From Omnitrophica WOR_2 bacterium GWA2_47_8 (GTDB lineage Bacteria; Omnitrophota; Gorgyraeia; Zapsychrales; GWA2-47-8): 7,513 nucleotides of DNA. Numbering within the stretch: the first letter of the stretch is position 1; each line of letters begins with the position of its first letter. The stretch is taken from contig MHFY01000007.1 of NCBI GenBank assembly GCA_001805375.1, positions 21,063-28,575 on the forward strand, read 5' to 3'. Below are positions 1 to 6,578 of this stretch, piece after piece. The translations under genes were made by a program, and so were the position numbers. The notes below the pieces were generated by a model, which saw nothing but the letters and a program-made list of their open reading frames with translations, was not told the origin of the DNA and searched no databases.

Positions 1-1
1 C

Positions 2-2446
2 GGTAAACCTCACTTTAAGTTGACAACGGTCGACATTATTGCCGCGTCTTCCAAAAAACTCCTTGAGATCAGCCAAAAGGGGCAGCTCTTTTTAAATCTC
101 AACGAGATGCTGGCCATTCAGAAATATTTTAAGAAATTAAAACGCAATCCGACCGACTGTGAGCTGGAAACGATCGCCCAAACCTGGAGTGAGCATTGCT
201 ACCACAAAACTTTCCGCGGCAAGATCCGTTACCGTTACAAAGAGAACGGCAGGACAAAGACCAAGGTCATTGATAGCCTTTTAAGATCCACCATCGCCAA
301 GGTCACGTACACGCTTAAAAAGCCATGGTGCGTGTCGGTGTTCCACGACAACGCCGGCGTGATCAAATTTGATAATGAGATGAATGTCTGCTTTAAAGTG
401 GAAACGCACAATCATCCGTCCGCCTTAGAACCGTTTGGCGGGGCCAACACGGGCGTGGGCGGCGTTATCCGCGATACTTTAGGAACAGGGTTAGGCGGAA
501 AACCGATCTGCAATACCGATATTTTTTGTTTCGCGCCGCCGGATATGCCCTTTGATGAATTGCCGCCCGGCACGCTGCACCCTAAAAGAATTATGAAAGG
601 CGTGGTCAGCGGGGTGAGGGATTACGGAAATAAAATGGGGATCCCGACGGTCAACGGCGCGATCGTGTTCGATAAAAAGTATGTAGGCAATCCGTTGGTG
701 TATTGCGGCAACGTGGGGCTTTTGCCCAAAGATAAGGTCAAAAAGACCGTGCACAAAGGGGACTTGGTGGTGGTTTTAGGCGGCCGGACCGGCCGCGACG
801 GCATTCACGGTGCCACGTTTTCCTCCGGCGAATTGACCAGCGAGTCGGAGGTGATCTCATCCGGCGCTGTGCAGATCGGCAACCCCATTCAAGAGAAGAA
901 GACAATGGACGCGCTGCTTCGAGCTAGAGATCTGGATCTCTACTGCGCGGTCACGGATTGCGGGGCCGGCGGTTTATCCAGCGCGGTGGGCGAAATGGGC
1001 CAGGATCTGGGCGCGCGCGTAGATTTAGAAAAAGTGCCTTTGAAATATCAGGGTTTAAACTATACGGAGATCTGGATATCGGAATCGCAGGAGCGGATGG
1101 TCATCGCCGTCCCGCCGCAGAATATCGAGAAATTAAAAAAGGTCTTTAACGACGAAAATGTGGAAGCCACCGCCATCGGGGAATTTACCGGCACGAAAAG
1201 ATTGGAACTCTCTTACGAAGGCAAGCAGGTTTGTAATTTGGACATGGAATTCCTGCACGCCGGGCCGCCGAAGGTGGTCAAAGACGCGGTTTGGGCTGCG
1301 CCGAAATTAAAAGTCAAAAAAATCTTTTCAGCGTCTGACCTGACACCGAAATTAAAGCAAGTCCTGTCGCATTACAATGTCTGTTCCAAAGAATCTGTGA
1401 TCCGTCAATACGATCATGAGGTGCAGGGCGCAACGGTTCTAAAACCTTTAGTGGGTGTCAATTGCGATGGGCCATCGGATGCCGCCGTGATCACGCCGAG
1501 ATTAGGGTCGTATAAAGGTATCGCGATCTCAAACGGAATTAACCCGCGCTACGGGAGTTTGGACCCGTTTTGGATGGCGGCCTCGTGCATTGACGAAGCG
1601 ATCCGCCAGATCATTAGCGTCGGCGGGAGTTTGGACCGGATCGCGATCTTGGATAATTTCTGCTGGGGCAATCCGGATAAGGCGGACCGCTTGGGAAGCC
1701 TGGTGCGCTGTGCCGAGGGGTGTTACAAGATCGCTTTGGCTTACAAGGTCCCTTTTATCTCCGGCAAAGACAGCCTTTATAATGAATATACGGAAAAGAA
1801 CAAATCCATCGCGATCCCCGGAACGCTGTTGATTTCCGCCATCGGGATCGTGGATGATGTGCGAAGGTGCGTGTCCATGGACCTTAAAAAGCCGGGGAAT
1901 TTGATTTGCATCATCGGAGAAACAAAAGAGGAATTGGGCGGGTCGGTTTATTTGGATACTTTTGGTTTACTGGACGGCGCCGTGCCGGAAGTTTCGCCAC
2001 TAAAGGCGGTCAAGATCTTTAAAGCCTTAGAGCTTTCGGTTAAACAGGGCTTGATCCGGTCCATGCATGATGTTTCTGACGGCGGAATAGCGGTGGCGTT
2101 AGCGGAAATGGCGTTTGCCGGCGGGCTGGGAGTGAACGCAGAGCTCAACGCGGTCCCTTTTACCCCGCTAGAGAAGACCATTAAGAATTCTCTAACGGGG
2201 TTTCAAGGAAAAGAAAAACGCAATGATTCGATTTTATTCTCCGAATCCAATTCGCGTTTTATCGCGGAGGTGGCACCGCAGGATCTAAAGAAATTGGAAA
2301 AGAATTTAAAGGGCCTGCCTTTTGCCGTCATCGGTAAAGTGGAAAGCACGAAAGATTTTATTCTGGAGGGTGTGGATCATAAGGTTTGTATCAAGGCTGA
2401 TATTAATGATCTGAAAGAGGCGTGGCAGAAGCCGTTGAGATGGTAA
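2..2446 (+). CDS. purL: Phosphoribosylformylglycinamidine (FGAM) synthase, synthetase subunit, 5' truncated; probably a PurS-PurL fusion
   Basis: This is the ATP-dependent synthetase of purine step 4, converting FGAR to FGAM with ammonia delivered by PurQ. The frame is open to the left edge, so the gene begins outside the window; the in-frame TTG at 20 is not a credible start because family-like sequence precedes it. Counting from that TTG, visible motifs are WSEHC at 56-60, ETHNHP from 128 followed by the glycine-rich GGANTGVGG segment (metal/ATP site), SGKDS at 581-585, and HDVSDGG at 683-689. These mark two consecutive AIRS-like halves. The stretch just before WSEHC (LNEMLAIQ, then NPTDCELETIAQTWSEHC) resembles the linker of PurS-PurL fusion proteins of about 950-1000 residues rather than the 740-residue Bacillus type; the PurS part would lie upstream. 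No glutaminase domain is fused, consistent with the separate purQ downstream. It ends in tandem stops (TAATAA). Function is very secure; the fusion is an inference. Confidence 0.96.
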   Translation, partial: GKPHFKLTTVDIIAASSKKLLEISQKGQLFLNLNEMLAIQKYFKKLKRNPTDCELETIAQTWSEHCYHKTFRGKIRYRYKENGRTKTKVIDSLLRSTIAKVTYTLKKPWCVSVFHDNAGVIKFDNEMNVCFKVETHNHPSALEPFGGANTGVGGVIRDTLGTGLGGKPICNTDIFCFAPPDMPFDELPPGTLHPKRIMKGVVSGVRDYGNKMGIPTVNGAIVFDKKYVGNPLVYCGNVGLLPKDKVKKTVHKGDLVVVLGGRTGRDGIHGATFSSGELTSESEVISSGAVQIGNPIQEKKTMDALLRARDLDLYCAVTDCGAGGLSSAVGEMGQDLGARVDLEKVPLKYQGLNYTEIWISESQERMVIAVPPQNIEKLKKVFNDENVEATAIGEFTGTKRLELSYEGKQVCNLDMEFLHAGPPKVVKDAVWAAPKLKVKKIFSASDLTPKLKQVLSHYNVCSKESVIRQYDHEVQGATVLKPLVGVNCDGPSDAAVITPRLGSYKGIAISNGINPRYGSLDPFWMAASCIDEAIRQIISVGGSLDRIAILDNFCWGNPDKADRLGSLVRCAEGCYKIALAYKVPFISGKDSLYNEYTEKNKSIAIPGTLLISAIGIVDDVRRCVSMDLKKPGNLICIIGETKEELGGSVYLDTFGLLDGAVPEVSPLKAVKIFKALELSVKQGLIRSMHDVSDGGIAVALAEMAFAGGLGVNAELNAVPFTPLEKTIKNSLTGFQGKEKRNDSILFSESNSRFIAEVAPQDLKKLEKNLKGLPFAVIGKVESTKDFILEGVDHKVCIKADINDLKEAWQKPLRW
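2162..2201. repeat. 14-bp imperfect inverted repeat inside purL
   Basis: The arms are 2162-2175 (ACCCCGCTAGAGAA) and 2188-2201 (TTCTCTAACGGGGT). They are reverse complements at 13 of 14 positions, with one C-A mismatch and a 12-base loop. The element lies in a part of purL encoding a linker-like segment just before the conserved NDSILFSES stretch. It keeps the reading frame. It may be a chance hairpin or a small palindromic insertion; nothing here decides between them. Confidence 0.55.
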
Positions 2447-2451
2447 TAAAA

Positions 2452-2517
2452 AGAAGCCGGAGGCAAGAAGTCGGAAGTCAGATTTTTCGGACTTCTGGCT
2501 TCTCCCCTCTGACCTCT
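2452..2517. repeat. Heptamer fold-back array between purL and the LOG gene
   Basis: Four direct 7-base units (AGAAGCC, GGAGGCA, AGAAGTC, GGAAGTC at 2452-2479) are followed by a 10-base loop and four units in the opposite orientation (GACTTCT, GGCTTCT, CCCCTCT, GACCTCT at 2490-2517). The units share the consensus RGARGYC. GACTTCTGGCTTCT at 2490-2503 can pair with AGAAGTC at 2466-2472 and AGAAGCC at 2452-2458, with one unit bulged out, or GAAGTC at 2474-2479 can pair with GACTTC at 2490-2495. The array starts 2 bases after the second purL stop and ends 6 bases before the ribosome binding site of the next gene. No T-run follows the stem, so it is not a standard intrinsic terminator. Confidence 0.8.
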
Positions 2518-2523
2518 TAAACC

Positions 2524-2531
2524 AAAAGGAG
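2524..2531 (+). promoter_or_regulatory. Shine-Dalgarno site of the LOG gene
   Basis: AAAAGGAG lies 9 bases before the ATG at 2541 and fixes that start. The purD and purE genes have near-identical sites, so this is the normal initiation signal of this genome. Confidence 0.85.
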
Positions 2532-2540
2532 TTTTTAAAA

Positions 2541-3212
2541 ATGTCCAACCACACGAAACGCATCATTGAAGACCTGCAAATGGAAGATCCCTGGCGGGTC
2601 TTTAAGATCATGGCCGAATTCGTCGACGGGTTTGAAGAATTGGGACAGATAGGCAAGGCGGTCAGTATCTTCGGGTCAGCCCGTATACCGGTCGGGCATA
2701 AATATTATCAGATGGCCGAGAAGACAGCGTATCTTTTGGCCAAAGAAGGCTACGCCATCATCACCGGCGGCGGCCCCAGTATTATGGAAGCCGGCAACAA
2801 AGGGGCCATGGAAGCGCATGGGAATTCCATCGGCCTGAATATCGACCTTCCGTTCGAGCAGAAATCCAATCAGTATGTGAAGCTGCTGATCAATTTTCAT
2901 TATTTTTTCTGCCGCAAGGTCATGTTCGTTAAGTACGCCAAGGCCTTCGTGATCTTTCCCGGCGGTTTCGGGACATTGGACGAACTTTTTGAAAGTTTAA
3001 CGCTGATCCAGACAAAAAGGATGGACCGTTTTCCGGTCATTCTGGTCGGCAGTTCGTATTGGAAAGGAATGATCGAATGGCTGCATAATACGGTCGCAAA
3101 GGAAAGAAATATTGAAGAAGAAGATATAGCTATTTTTAAAGTTGTGGACAAACCGGAAGACGTCGTAAAAATTATTAAAAAGTTTTACGGGAAGAAAAGG
3201 AAAAAGAAATAG
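2541..3212 (+). CDS. LOG-family (TIGR00730-type) nucleoside 5'-monophosphate phosphoribohydrolase
   Basis: This 223-residue protein belongs to the LOG family of Rossmann-like enzymes. Characterised members cleave the N-glycosidic bond of AMP or N6-modified AMP, giving base plus ribose 5-phosphate; many entries are misnamed lysine decarboxylase. Seen here are an N-terminal helical extension (residues 1 to about 38), a VSIFGSAR strand-loop, TGGGPSIMEAGNKGA from residue 75, R125-K126 with M128, and the signature PGGFGTLDE at 140-148. R125 and E148 match the family's catalytic Arg/Glu pair. It is a plain LOG domain, without the extra domains of E. coli PpnN (about 450 residues). The C-terminus is lysine-rich (GKKRKKK). 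The ATG is fixed by AAAAGGAG 9 bases upstream. It follows purL after a repeat-filled gap and stops 2 bases before purQ, which suggests translational coupling. Family assignment is strong; whether the substrate is AMP, IMP, GMP or a cytokinin nucleotide cannot be read from the sequence. Confidence 0.92.
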   Translation: MSNHTKRIIEDLQMEDPWRVFKIMAEFVDGFEELGQIGKAVSIFGSARIPVGHKYYQMAEKTAYLLAKEGYAIITGGGPSIMEAGNKGAMEAHGNSIGLNIDLPFEQKSNQYVKLLINFHYFFCRKVMFVKYAKAFVIFPGGFGTLDELFESLTLIQTKRMDRFPVILVGSSYWKGMIEWLHNTVAKERNIEEEDIAIFKVVDKPEDVVKIIKKFYGKKRKKK

Positions 3213-3214
3213 GG

Positions 3215-4024
3215 ATGTCTCAACCAGTAAAAGTTTTGGTTTTGCGCACCGCCGGCACCAATTGCGACCAGGAAACGGTCTTTGCCTTTCATAAATTAGG
3301 CGCGCAAGTCGATCTCGTGCACATCAACCGGCTATTTAAAAAAGAGGTCGCGCTTTCGGATTACCATATCCTGGCGATCCCCGGCGGGTTTTCGTACGGG
3401 GATGATATCGAGGCCGGCCGGATCTTGGGTAATGAATTGCGCATCCGATTAGGCAAAGACATCGCTCAATTTATAAAGGACAGAAAATTGATCATCGGGA
3501 TCTGCAACGGGTTTCAGATCTTGGCCAAGGCCGGGATCTTGCCGGGCTCGTTAAACGCAGAGGCAGAAAGCAGTTTTGATCAGACCGTGACGCTGATGAA
3601 TAACGATTCGGGAAAGTTCGAAGACCGCTGGATCCATTTGAAGGTTGAAAGGAACGACAGCCCCTGGACCAAGGGGTTAAGGGAGATCATTTATCTGCCG
3701 GTCGCGCACGGCGAGGGGAAATTCGTCCCCCAGAACGAAGAGATCTTAAAGAAATTAAAGAATAACAAACAGATCGCGTTCCGTTATTCGCAATCCTCCG
3801 GCAACAGCCCCCGGTATCCGGACAATCCGAACGGTTCTTGGGAACATATCGCCGGGATCACGGATAAGACCGGAAGGGTTTTAGGATTGATGCCGCATCC
3901 GGAAAGGCATTTTCTTTTTATTCAGCATCCTTCTTGGACACGACAGCCCAAGAACGGTGAATTCGGAGATGGGGCGAAGATTTTTGAAAACGGCATAAGG
4001 TACGTAAAAGAAAAATTATTGTAA
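3215..4024 (+). CDS. purQ: FGAM synthase glutaminase subunit
   Basis: This class I glutamine amidotransferase hydrolyses glutamine and passes ammonia to PurL in step 4. The catalytic triad is visible: C97 in GICNGFQ, then H228 and E230 in MPHPERH. The N-terminal strand motif (VLRTAGTNCDQET), the oxyanion-loop region PGGFSYGDD and HGEGKF (H165) are all present. At 269 residues it is longer than the roughly 227-residue Bacillus protein. The extra length includes the NPNGS-containing loop and the C-terminal stretch after PHPERH, both of which resemble the glutaminase domain of large PurL proteins. This fits a partner built as a PurS-PurL fusion. The ATG lies 2 bases after the LOG stop, with only a weak purine-rich site (AAAAGG at 3195-3200) inside the LOG coding end, so translation probably depends on coupling. 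Confidence 0.97.
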   Translation: MSQPVKVLVLRTAGTNCDQETVFAFHKLGAQVDLVHINRLFKKEVALSDYHILAIPGGFSYGDDIEAGRILGNELRIRLGKDIAQFIKDRKLIIGICNGFQILAKAGILPGSLNAEAESSFDQTVTLMNNDSGKFEDRWIHLKVERNDSPWTKGLREIIYLPVAHGEGKFVPQNEEILKKLKNNKQIAFRYSQSSGNSPRYPDNPNGSWEHIAGITDKTGRVLGLMPHPERHFLFIQHPSWTRQPKNGEFGDGAKIFENGIRYVKEKLL

Positions 4025-4026
4025 AT

Positions 4027-4089
4027 CGTGAAGCGTGAAGCGTCGTTCGAGATACGCTTCACGAGAGACGAGCGACGTATGACGAGATC
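4027..4089. repeat. CG-led heptamer array overlapping the purM start
   Basis: Nine consecutive 7-base units all begin with CG, at 4027, 4034, 4041, 4048, 4055, 4062, 4069, 4076 and 4083. The first two are identical (CGTGAAG). TCGTGAAGCGT at 4026-4036 is a perfect 11-bp inverted match to ACGCTTCACGA at 4054-4064, and the second copy at 4034-4043 can pair with the same arm over 10 bp with a 10-base loop. The two stems are therefore mutually exclusive. The array starts 2 bases after the purQ stop and the phase carries through the purM ATG at 4079 into its second to fourth codons. Confidence 0.8.
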
Positions 4090-5077
4090 AATTACCTACA
4101 AAACCGCCGGCGTTGACATCGACAAGGCGAATGTGTTTGTCGAAGGGATCAAGCGTTTAGCCAAGGGAACGATGGATAAGAACGTGATCCTGCGTAAAGG
4201 TTCTTTTGGCTCGCTGTACGGCTTGGATAAAAAATATAAAGACCCGGTCCTGGTTTCTTCCACCGACGGCGTGGGTACAAAGCTTCTTGTTGCCAAACTG
4301 GCCGGCAAGCACGATACCATCGGCATCGATCTGGTGGCCATGAACGTGAACGATGTCTTGTGCGCGGGGGCGAAGCCGTTGTTCTTTTTGGATTATGTGG
4401 CCTGCGGTAAGGTGGACCTAAAAGTTTTAAACGCGGTCATGCGCGGTATCGCGAAGGGGTGTGAACAGGCGGACTGCAGCCTGATCGGCGGCGAGACCGC
4501 GGAAATGCCGGGCCTTTACAAAAAAGGCGATTATGACCTGGCCGGTTTTACCGTCGGCGTGGTAGAGAAGGATAAAATTATCGATGGGTCAGCCATTCGC
4601 GAGGGTGACCACGTGATCGGGCTCGCTTCCAGCGGCATTCATTCCAACGGTTATTCCCTGGTTAGAAAAGTTTTTTCACCCGCAGAACAAAAAAAATATG
4701 CAGCTGAATTATTAAAGCCCACACGGATCTATGTGAAGCCGGTCTTGAAAGTTTTGGAGAAATTCAACGTCAAGGGTATGGCCCATATCACGGGCGGCGC
4801 GTTTTATGAGAAATTGACCAAGGTTTTGCCAAAGGGTAAATCTTTTTTGATCTACAAAGAGGCGTGGCCGCTACCGAAAATATTTCAAATGATCCAAAAA
4901 AAAGGTAGAATAAGCAGCTATGAAATGTTCCGCACCTTTAATATGGGCATCGGGATGGCGCTGGTGGTGAGTAAAAAAGATGTAAAACCTATCCAGGCTG
5001 TTTTAAAGGCGGAAGGCGTTGCCTCTTTTGAGATCGGACAAGTGATCAAGGGAGAGAAGAGAAAAATAATTATATAA
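4079..5077 (+). CDS. purM: Phosphoribosylformylglycinamidine cyclo-ligase (AIR synthetase)
   Basis: PurM closes the imidazole ring in step 5, converting FGAM and ATP to AIR. The protein from the ATG at 4079 has 332 residues, close to the usual 340-350. It opens with ITYKTAGVDIDKAN, matching the conserved family N-terminus. Further motifs are STDGVGTK (D63, K68; ATP site), GGETAEMPG at 137-145, SSGIHSNGYSLVR with H188-N190, and AHITGGAF in the C-terminal half. The frame is open further upstream to a GTG at 4028, which would add 17 residues; I reject that start because those residues are encoded wholly by the repeat array and have no family counterpart. Neither start has a good Shine-Dalgarno; only the weak purine run GAGAGACGAG lies just before the ATG. 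Genes flanking it are purQ and purD, so the product of PurL/PurQ is handed to PurM from the same transcript. Confidence 0.97.
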   Translation: MTRSITYKTAGVDIDKANVFVEGIKRLAKGTMDKNVILRKGSFGSLYGLDKKYKDPVLVSSTDGVGTKLLVAKLAGKHDTIGIDLVAMNVNDVLCAGAKPLFFLDYVACGKVDLKVLNAVMRGIAKGCEQADCSLIGGETAEMPGLYKKGDYDLAGFTVGVVEKDKIIDGSAIREGDHVIGLASSGIHSNGYSLVRKVFSPAEQKKYAAELLKPTRIYVKPVLKVLEKFNVKGMAHITGGAFYEKLTKVLPKGKSFLIYKEAWPLPKIFQMIQKKGRISSYEMFRTFNMGIGMALVVSKKDVKPIQAVLKAEGVASFEIGQVIKGEKRKIII

Positions 5078-5187
5078 AATAACCAATCGACCAATAACCA
5101 ATTACCAAATAAATTTCAAAATTCAATTTTCAATGGTTTAGAATTTTAAAGATTAAAAATTGTTTGGTTATTGTTTTTTGGTTATTG
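5078..5187. repeat. AT-rich heptamer fold-back array between purM and purD
   Basis: The array begins at the base after the purM stop. Direct units are AATAACC (5078), AATCGACC (5085, one base longer), AATAACC (5093) and AATTACC (5100). A central run uses a second unit with period 7: TTCAAAA (5115), TTCAATT (5122), TTCAATG (5129). Inverted units are GGTTATT at 5166 and 5180, separated by GTTTTTT, again with period 7. CAATAACCAA at 5092-5101 pairs perfectly with TTGGTTATTG at either 5164-5173 or 5178-5187. CAATTTT at 5124-5130 and AAAATTG at 5156-5162 can form an inner stem. The stretch is far more AT-rich than the flanking genes. It could hide a weak promoter, but I see none worth calling. Confidence 0.8.
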
Positions 5188-5194
5188 TATCTTC

Positions 5195-5202
5195 AAAAGG
5201 AG
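5195..5202 (+). promoter_or_regulatory. Shine-Dalgarno site of purD
   Basis: AAAAGGAG stands 8 bases before the ATG at 5211 and decides this start over the longer open frame from the TTG at 5160, which begins inside the repeat array. Confidence 0.87.
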
Positions 5203-5210
5203 TTTCAAAT

Positions 5211-6506
5211 ATGAAGATTTTACTCGTCGGTTCCGGCGGGCGGGAACACGTGCTGGCCTGGAAAATGAAGCAAAGTGCTAAGGTCAAAGAGCTTTATTGC
5301 GCGCCGGGGAACGGCGGCATTTCGGATGTGGCCGAATGCGTTGATATTCAGGCGACGGATATCCCTGCTTTGCTTAAATTTGCCAAAGAGAAAAAGATCG
5401 ACCTGACCGTGGTCGGGCCGGAAGCGCCTTTGACGGCCGGCATCGTCGATGAATTTGAAAAGCATAGCCTTAAGATCTTCGGCCCCAGCCGGGCGGCCGC
5501 CCAGTTGGAGGGGAGCAAGGCCTTCGCGAAAGATTTTATGCACCGTTTTAATATCCCCACGGCGGTTTATAAGACCTTTGATGATATTAAAAAAGCCAAA
5601 GAATTCCTGCACAACGTGCCGTTCCCCATCGTCATTAAGGCGGATGGATTAGCGGGGGGCAAAGGTGTTTTTATCTGCCAGAAATTTGAAGAAGGGATCG
5701 AAGCGCTGGAACAGATTATGCAGCAGAAGGTTTTTAAGGATTCCGGCAATAAGGTCGTGATCGAAGAATGCTTAATAGGCGAAGAGGCGTCGATCTTGGT
5801 GGTCAGCGACGGCAAGGATTATGTGATCTTGGAATCTTCGCAGGACCATAAGCGGATCTTCGACGATGACCAGGGCCCGAATACCGGCGGCATGGGCGCG
5901 TATTCCCCCACGCCGTTCATTACTAAGGACATTTTAGGCAAAATAGACGCGCGCATCGTTGAGCCGACCATCCGGGGCATGCATAAGGAAGGCCATCCGT
6001 TCAAGGGGGTCCTCTATGTGGGGCTGATGATCACGATCGACGGGCCGGTCGTGTTGGAATACAACGTGCGTTTCGGCGACCCGGAAGCGCAGGCGGTGTT
6101 GCCGCGTTTAAAATCTGACCTGGTCGAGATCCTTTTAGCCAGCTGTGAACGCCGTTTAAATACCATCCGTTTGATCTGGGACAAAAGGTCCTGTGTCTCC
6201 GTGGTGATGTGCGCCGGCGGGTATCCGGGGCAGTTCGAGACCGGCAAAGAGATCACCGGGCTGGAGGCATCCAACGACAAGGACATATTTGTATTTCATG
6301 CCGGGACAAAAAGGCAGAACAGTAAGTTCCTGACCAACGGCGGACGGGTGTTAAGCGTGGCCAGTTTAGGCGACGGTATCGCCGATGCGATCGAAAAGGT
6401 CTATAAGGCCGTGGATAAGATCAAATTTTACCGTTGTTTTTTTCGGCGGGATATTGCCGCCAAGGCGATCCGTAAAGCGACCCGCCGCACGGTTCCCATG
6501 AGGTAA
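5211..6506 (+). CDS. purD: Phosphoribosylamine-glycine ligase (GAR synthetase)
   Basis: PurD performs step 2, joining glycine to phosphoribosylamine with ATP in an ATP-grasp reaction. The 431-residue protein matches the usual length of about 430. Motifs in order are GSGGREH at 7-13 (N-terminal domain), VVGPEAPL, the glycine-rich ATP-grasp loop ADGLAGGKGV at 144-153, DHKR at 212-215, QGPNTGGMGAY at 221-231, and NVRFGDPE at 285-292, with the metal-binding acidic residues. The start is set by AAAAGGAG 8 bases upstream; the 17 residues gained by starting at 5160 come from repeat DNA and have no family match. Near the C-terminus the usual YRxDIG motif reads FFRRDIAAKA, with the glycine replaced, and the protein ends in a basic tail (RKATRRTVPMR). 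The stop codon sits next to, or within, the following heptamer array. Confidence 0.97.
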   Translation: MKILLVGSGGREHVLAWKMKQSAKVKELYCAPGNGGISDVAECVDIQATDIPALLKFAKEKKIDLTVVGPEAPLTAGIVDEFEKHSLKIFGPSRAAAQLEGSKAFAKDFMHRFNIPTAVYKTFDDIKKAKEFLHNVPFPIVIKADGLAGGKGVFICQKFEEGIEALEQIMQQKVFKDSGNKVVIEECLIGEEASILVVSDGKDYVILESSQDHKRIFDDDQGPNTGGMGAYSPTPFITKDILGKIDARIVEPTIRGMHKEGHPFKGVLYVGLMITIDGPVVLEYNVRFGDPEAQAVLPRLKSDLVEILLASCERRLNTIRLIWDKRSCVSVVMCAGGYPGQFETGKEITGLEASNDKDIFVFHAGTKRQNSKFLTNGGRVLSVASLGDGIADAIEKVYKAVDKIKFYRCFFRRDIAAKAIRKATRRTVPMR

Positions 6507-6563
6507 AGAGATAAGGGATAAGAGGTAAGGGGTAAGAAAAAATAATTATCCCTTCCCCCTTAT
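6502..6563. repeat. GRTAAGR heptamer fold-back array between purD and purE
   Basis: Four perfect-phase 7-base units, GATAAGG (6510), GATAAGA (6517), GGTAAGG (6524) and GGTAAGA (6531), are preceded by an 8-base variant GGTAAAGA at 6502 that contains the purD stop codon. The inverted side is TTATCCC (6546), TTCCCCC (6553) and TTAT (6560), also in period 7. AAGGGATAA at 6513-6521 pairs perfectly with TTATCCCTT at 6546-6554, and ATAAGGG at 6511-6517 with CCCTTAT at 6557-6563. The array runs directly into the purE ribosome binding site. No T-run follows, so termination is not suggested. Confidence 0.8.
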
Positions 6564-6571
6564 AAAGGAGA
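6564..6571 (+). promoter_or_regulatory. Shine-Dalgarno site of purE
   Basis: AAAGGAGA lies 7-8 bases before the ATG at 6579. It abuts the last inverted repeat unit, which ends at 6563, so a hairpin formed by the array would end right at the ribosome binding site without covering it. Confidence 0.85.
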
Positions 6572-6578
6572 GATTAAT

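Noticed and set aside
20..22. TTG as the true start of purL
   Set aside because: The frame is open to the left edge with family-like residues before it, and the linker region indicates a longer fusion protein.
919..945. 7-bp inverted repeat AGAGATC/GATCTCT in purL
   Set aside because: Short, explained by codons for the conserved-looking ARDLDLY segment, and expected by chance.
2447..2540. Insertion sequence or MITE in the gaps
   Set aside because: No target-site duplication or transposase is visible, and each gap has different terminal sequence. Period-7 tiling explains the inverted arms better.
2306..2656. 116-residue minus-strand open frame across the purL-LOG gap
   Set aside because: It overlaps two real genes, and its middle is a translation of the heptamer array. 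There is no family resemblance and no ribosome binding site.
4028..4078. GTG start that would lengthen PurM by 17 residues
   Set aside because: The added residues come only from repeat units, there is no Shine-Dalgarno, and the ATG at 4079 matches the family N-terminus.
4027..4089. CRISPR array
   Set aside because: The units are 7 bases, contiguous and without spacers. The same holds for the other arrays.
5115..5144. Possible sigma-70-like promoter (TTCAAA, 18 bases, TAGAAT) before purD
   Set aside because: The -35 match is weak, and such matches are expected by chance in very AT-rich repeat DNA.
5160..5210. TTG start that would lengthen PurD by 17 residues
   Set aside because: It starts in the repeat array. 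The ATG at 5211 has a strong AAAAGGAG 8 bases upstream and begins the canonical MKILLVGSGGREH.
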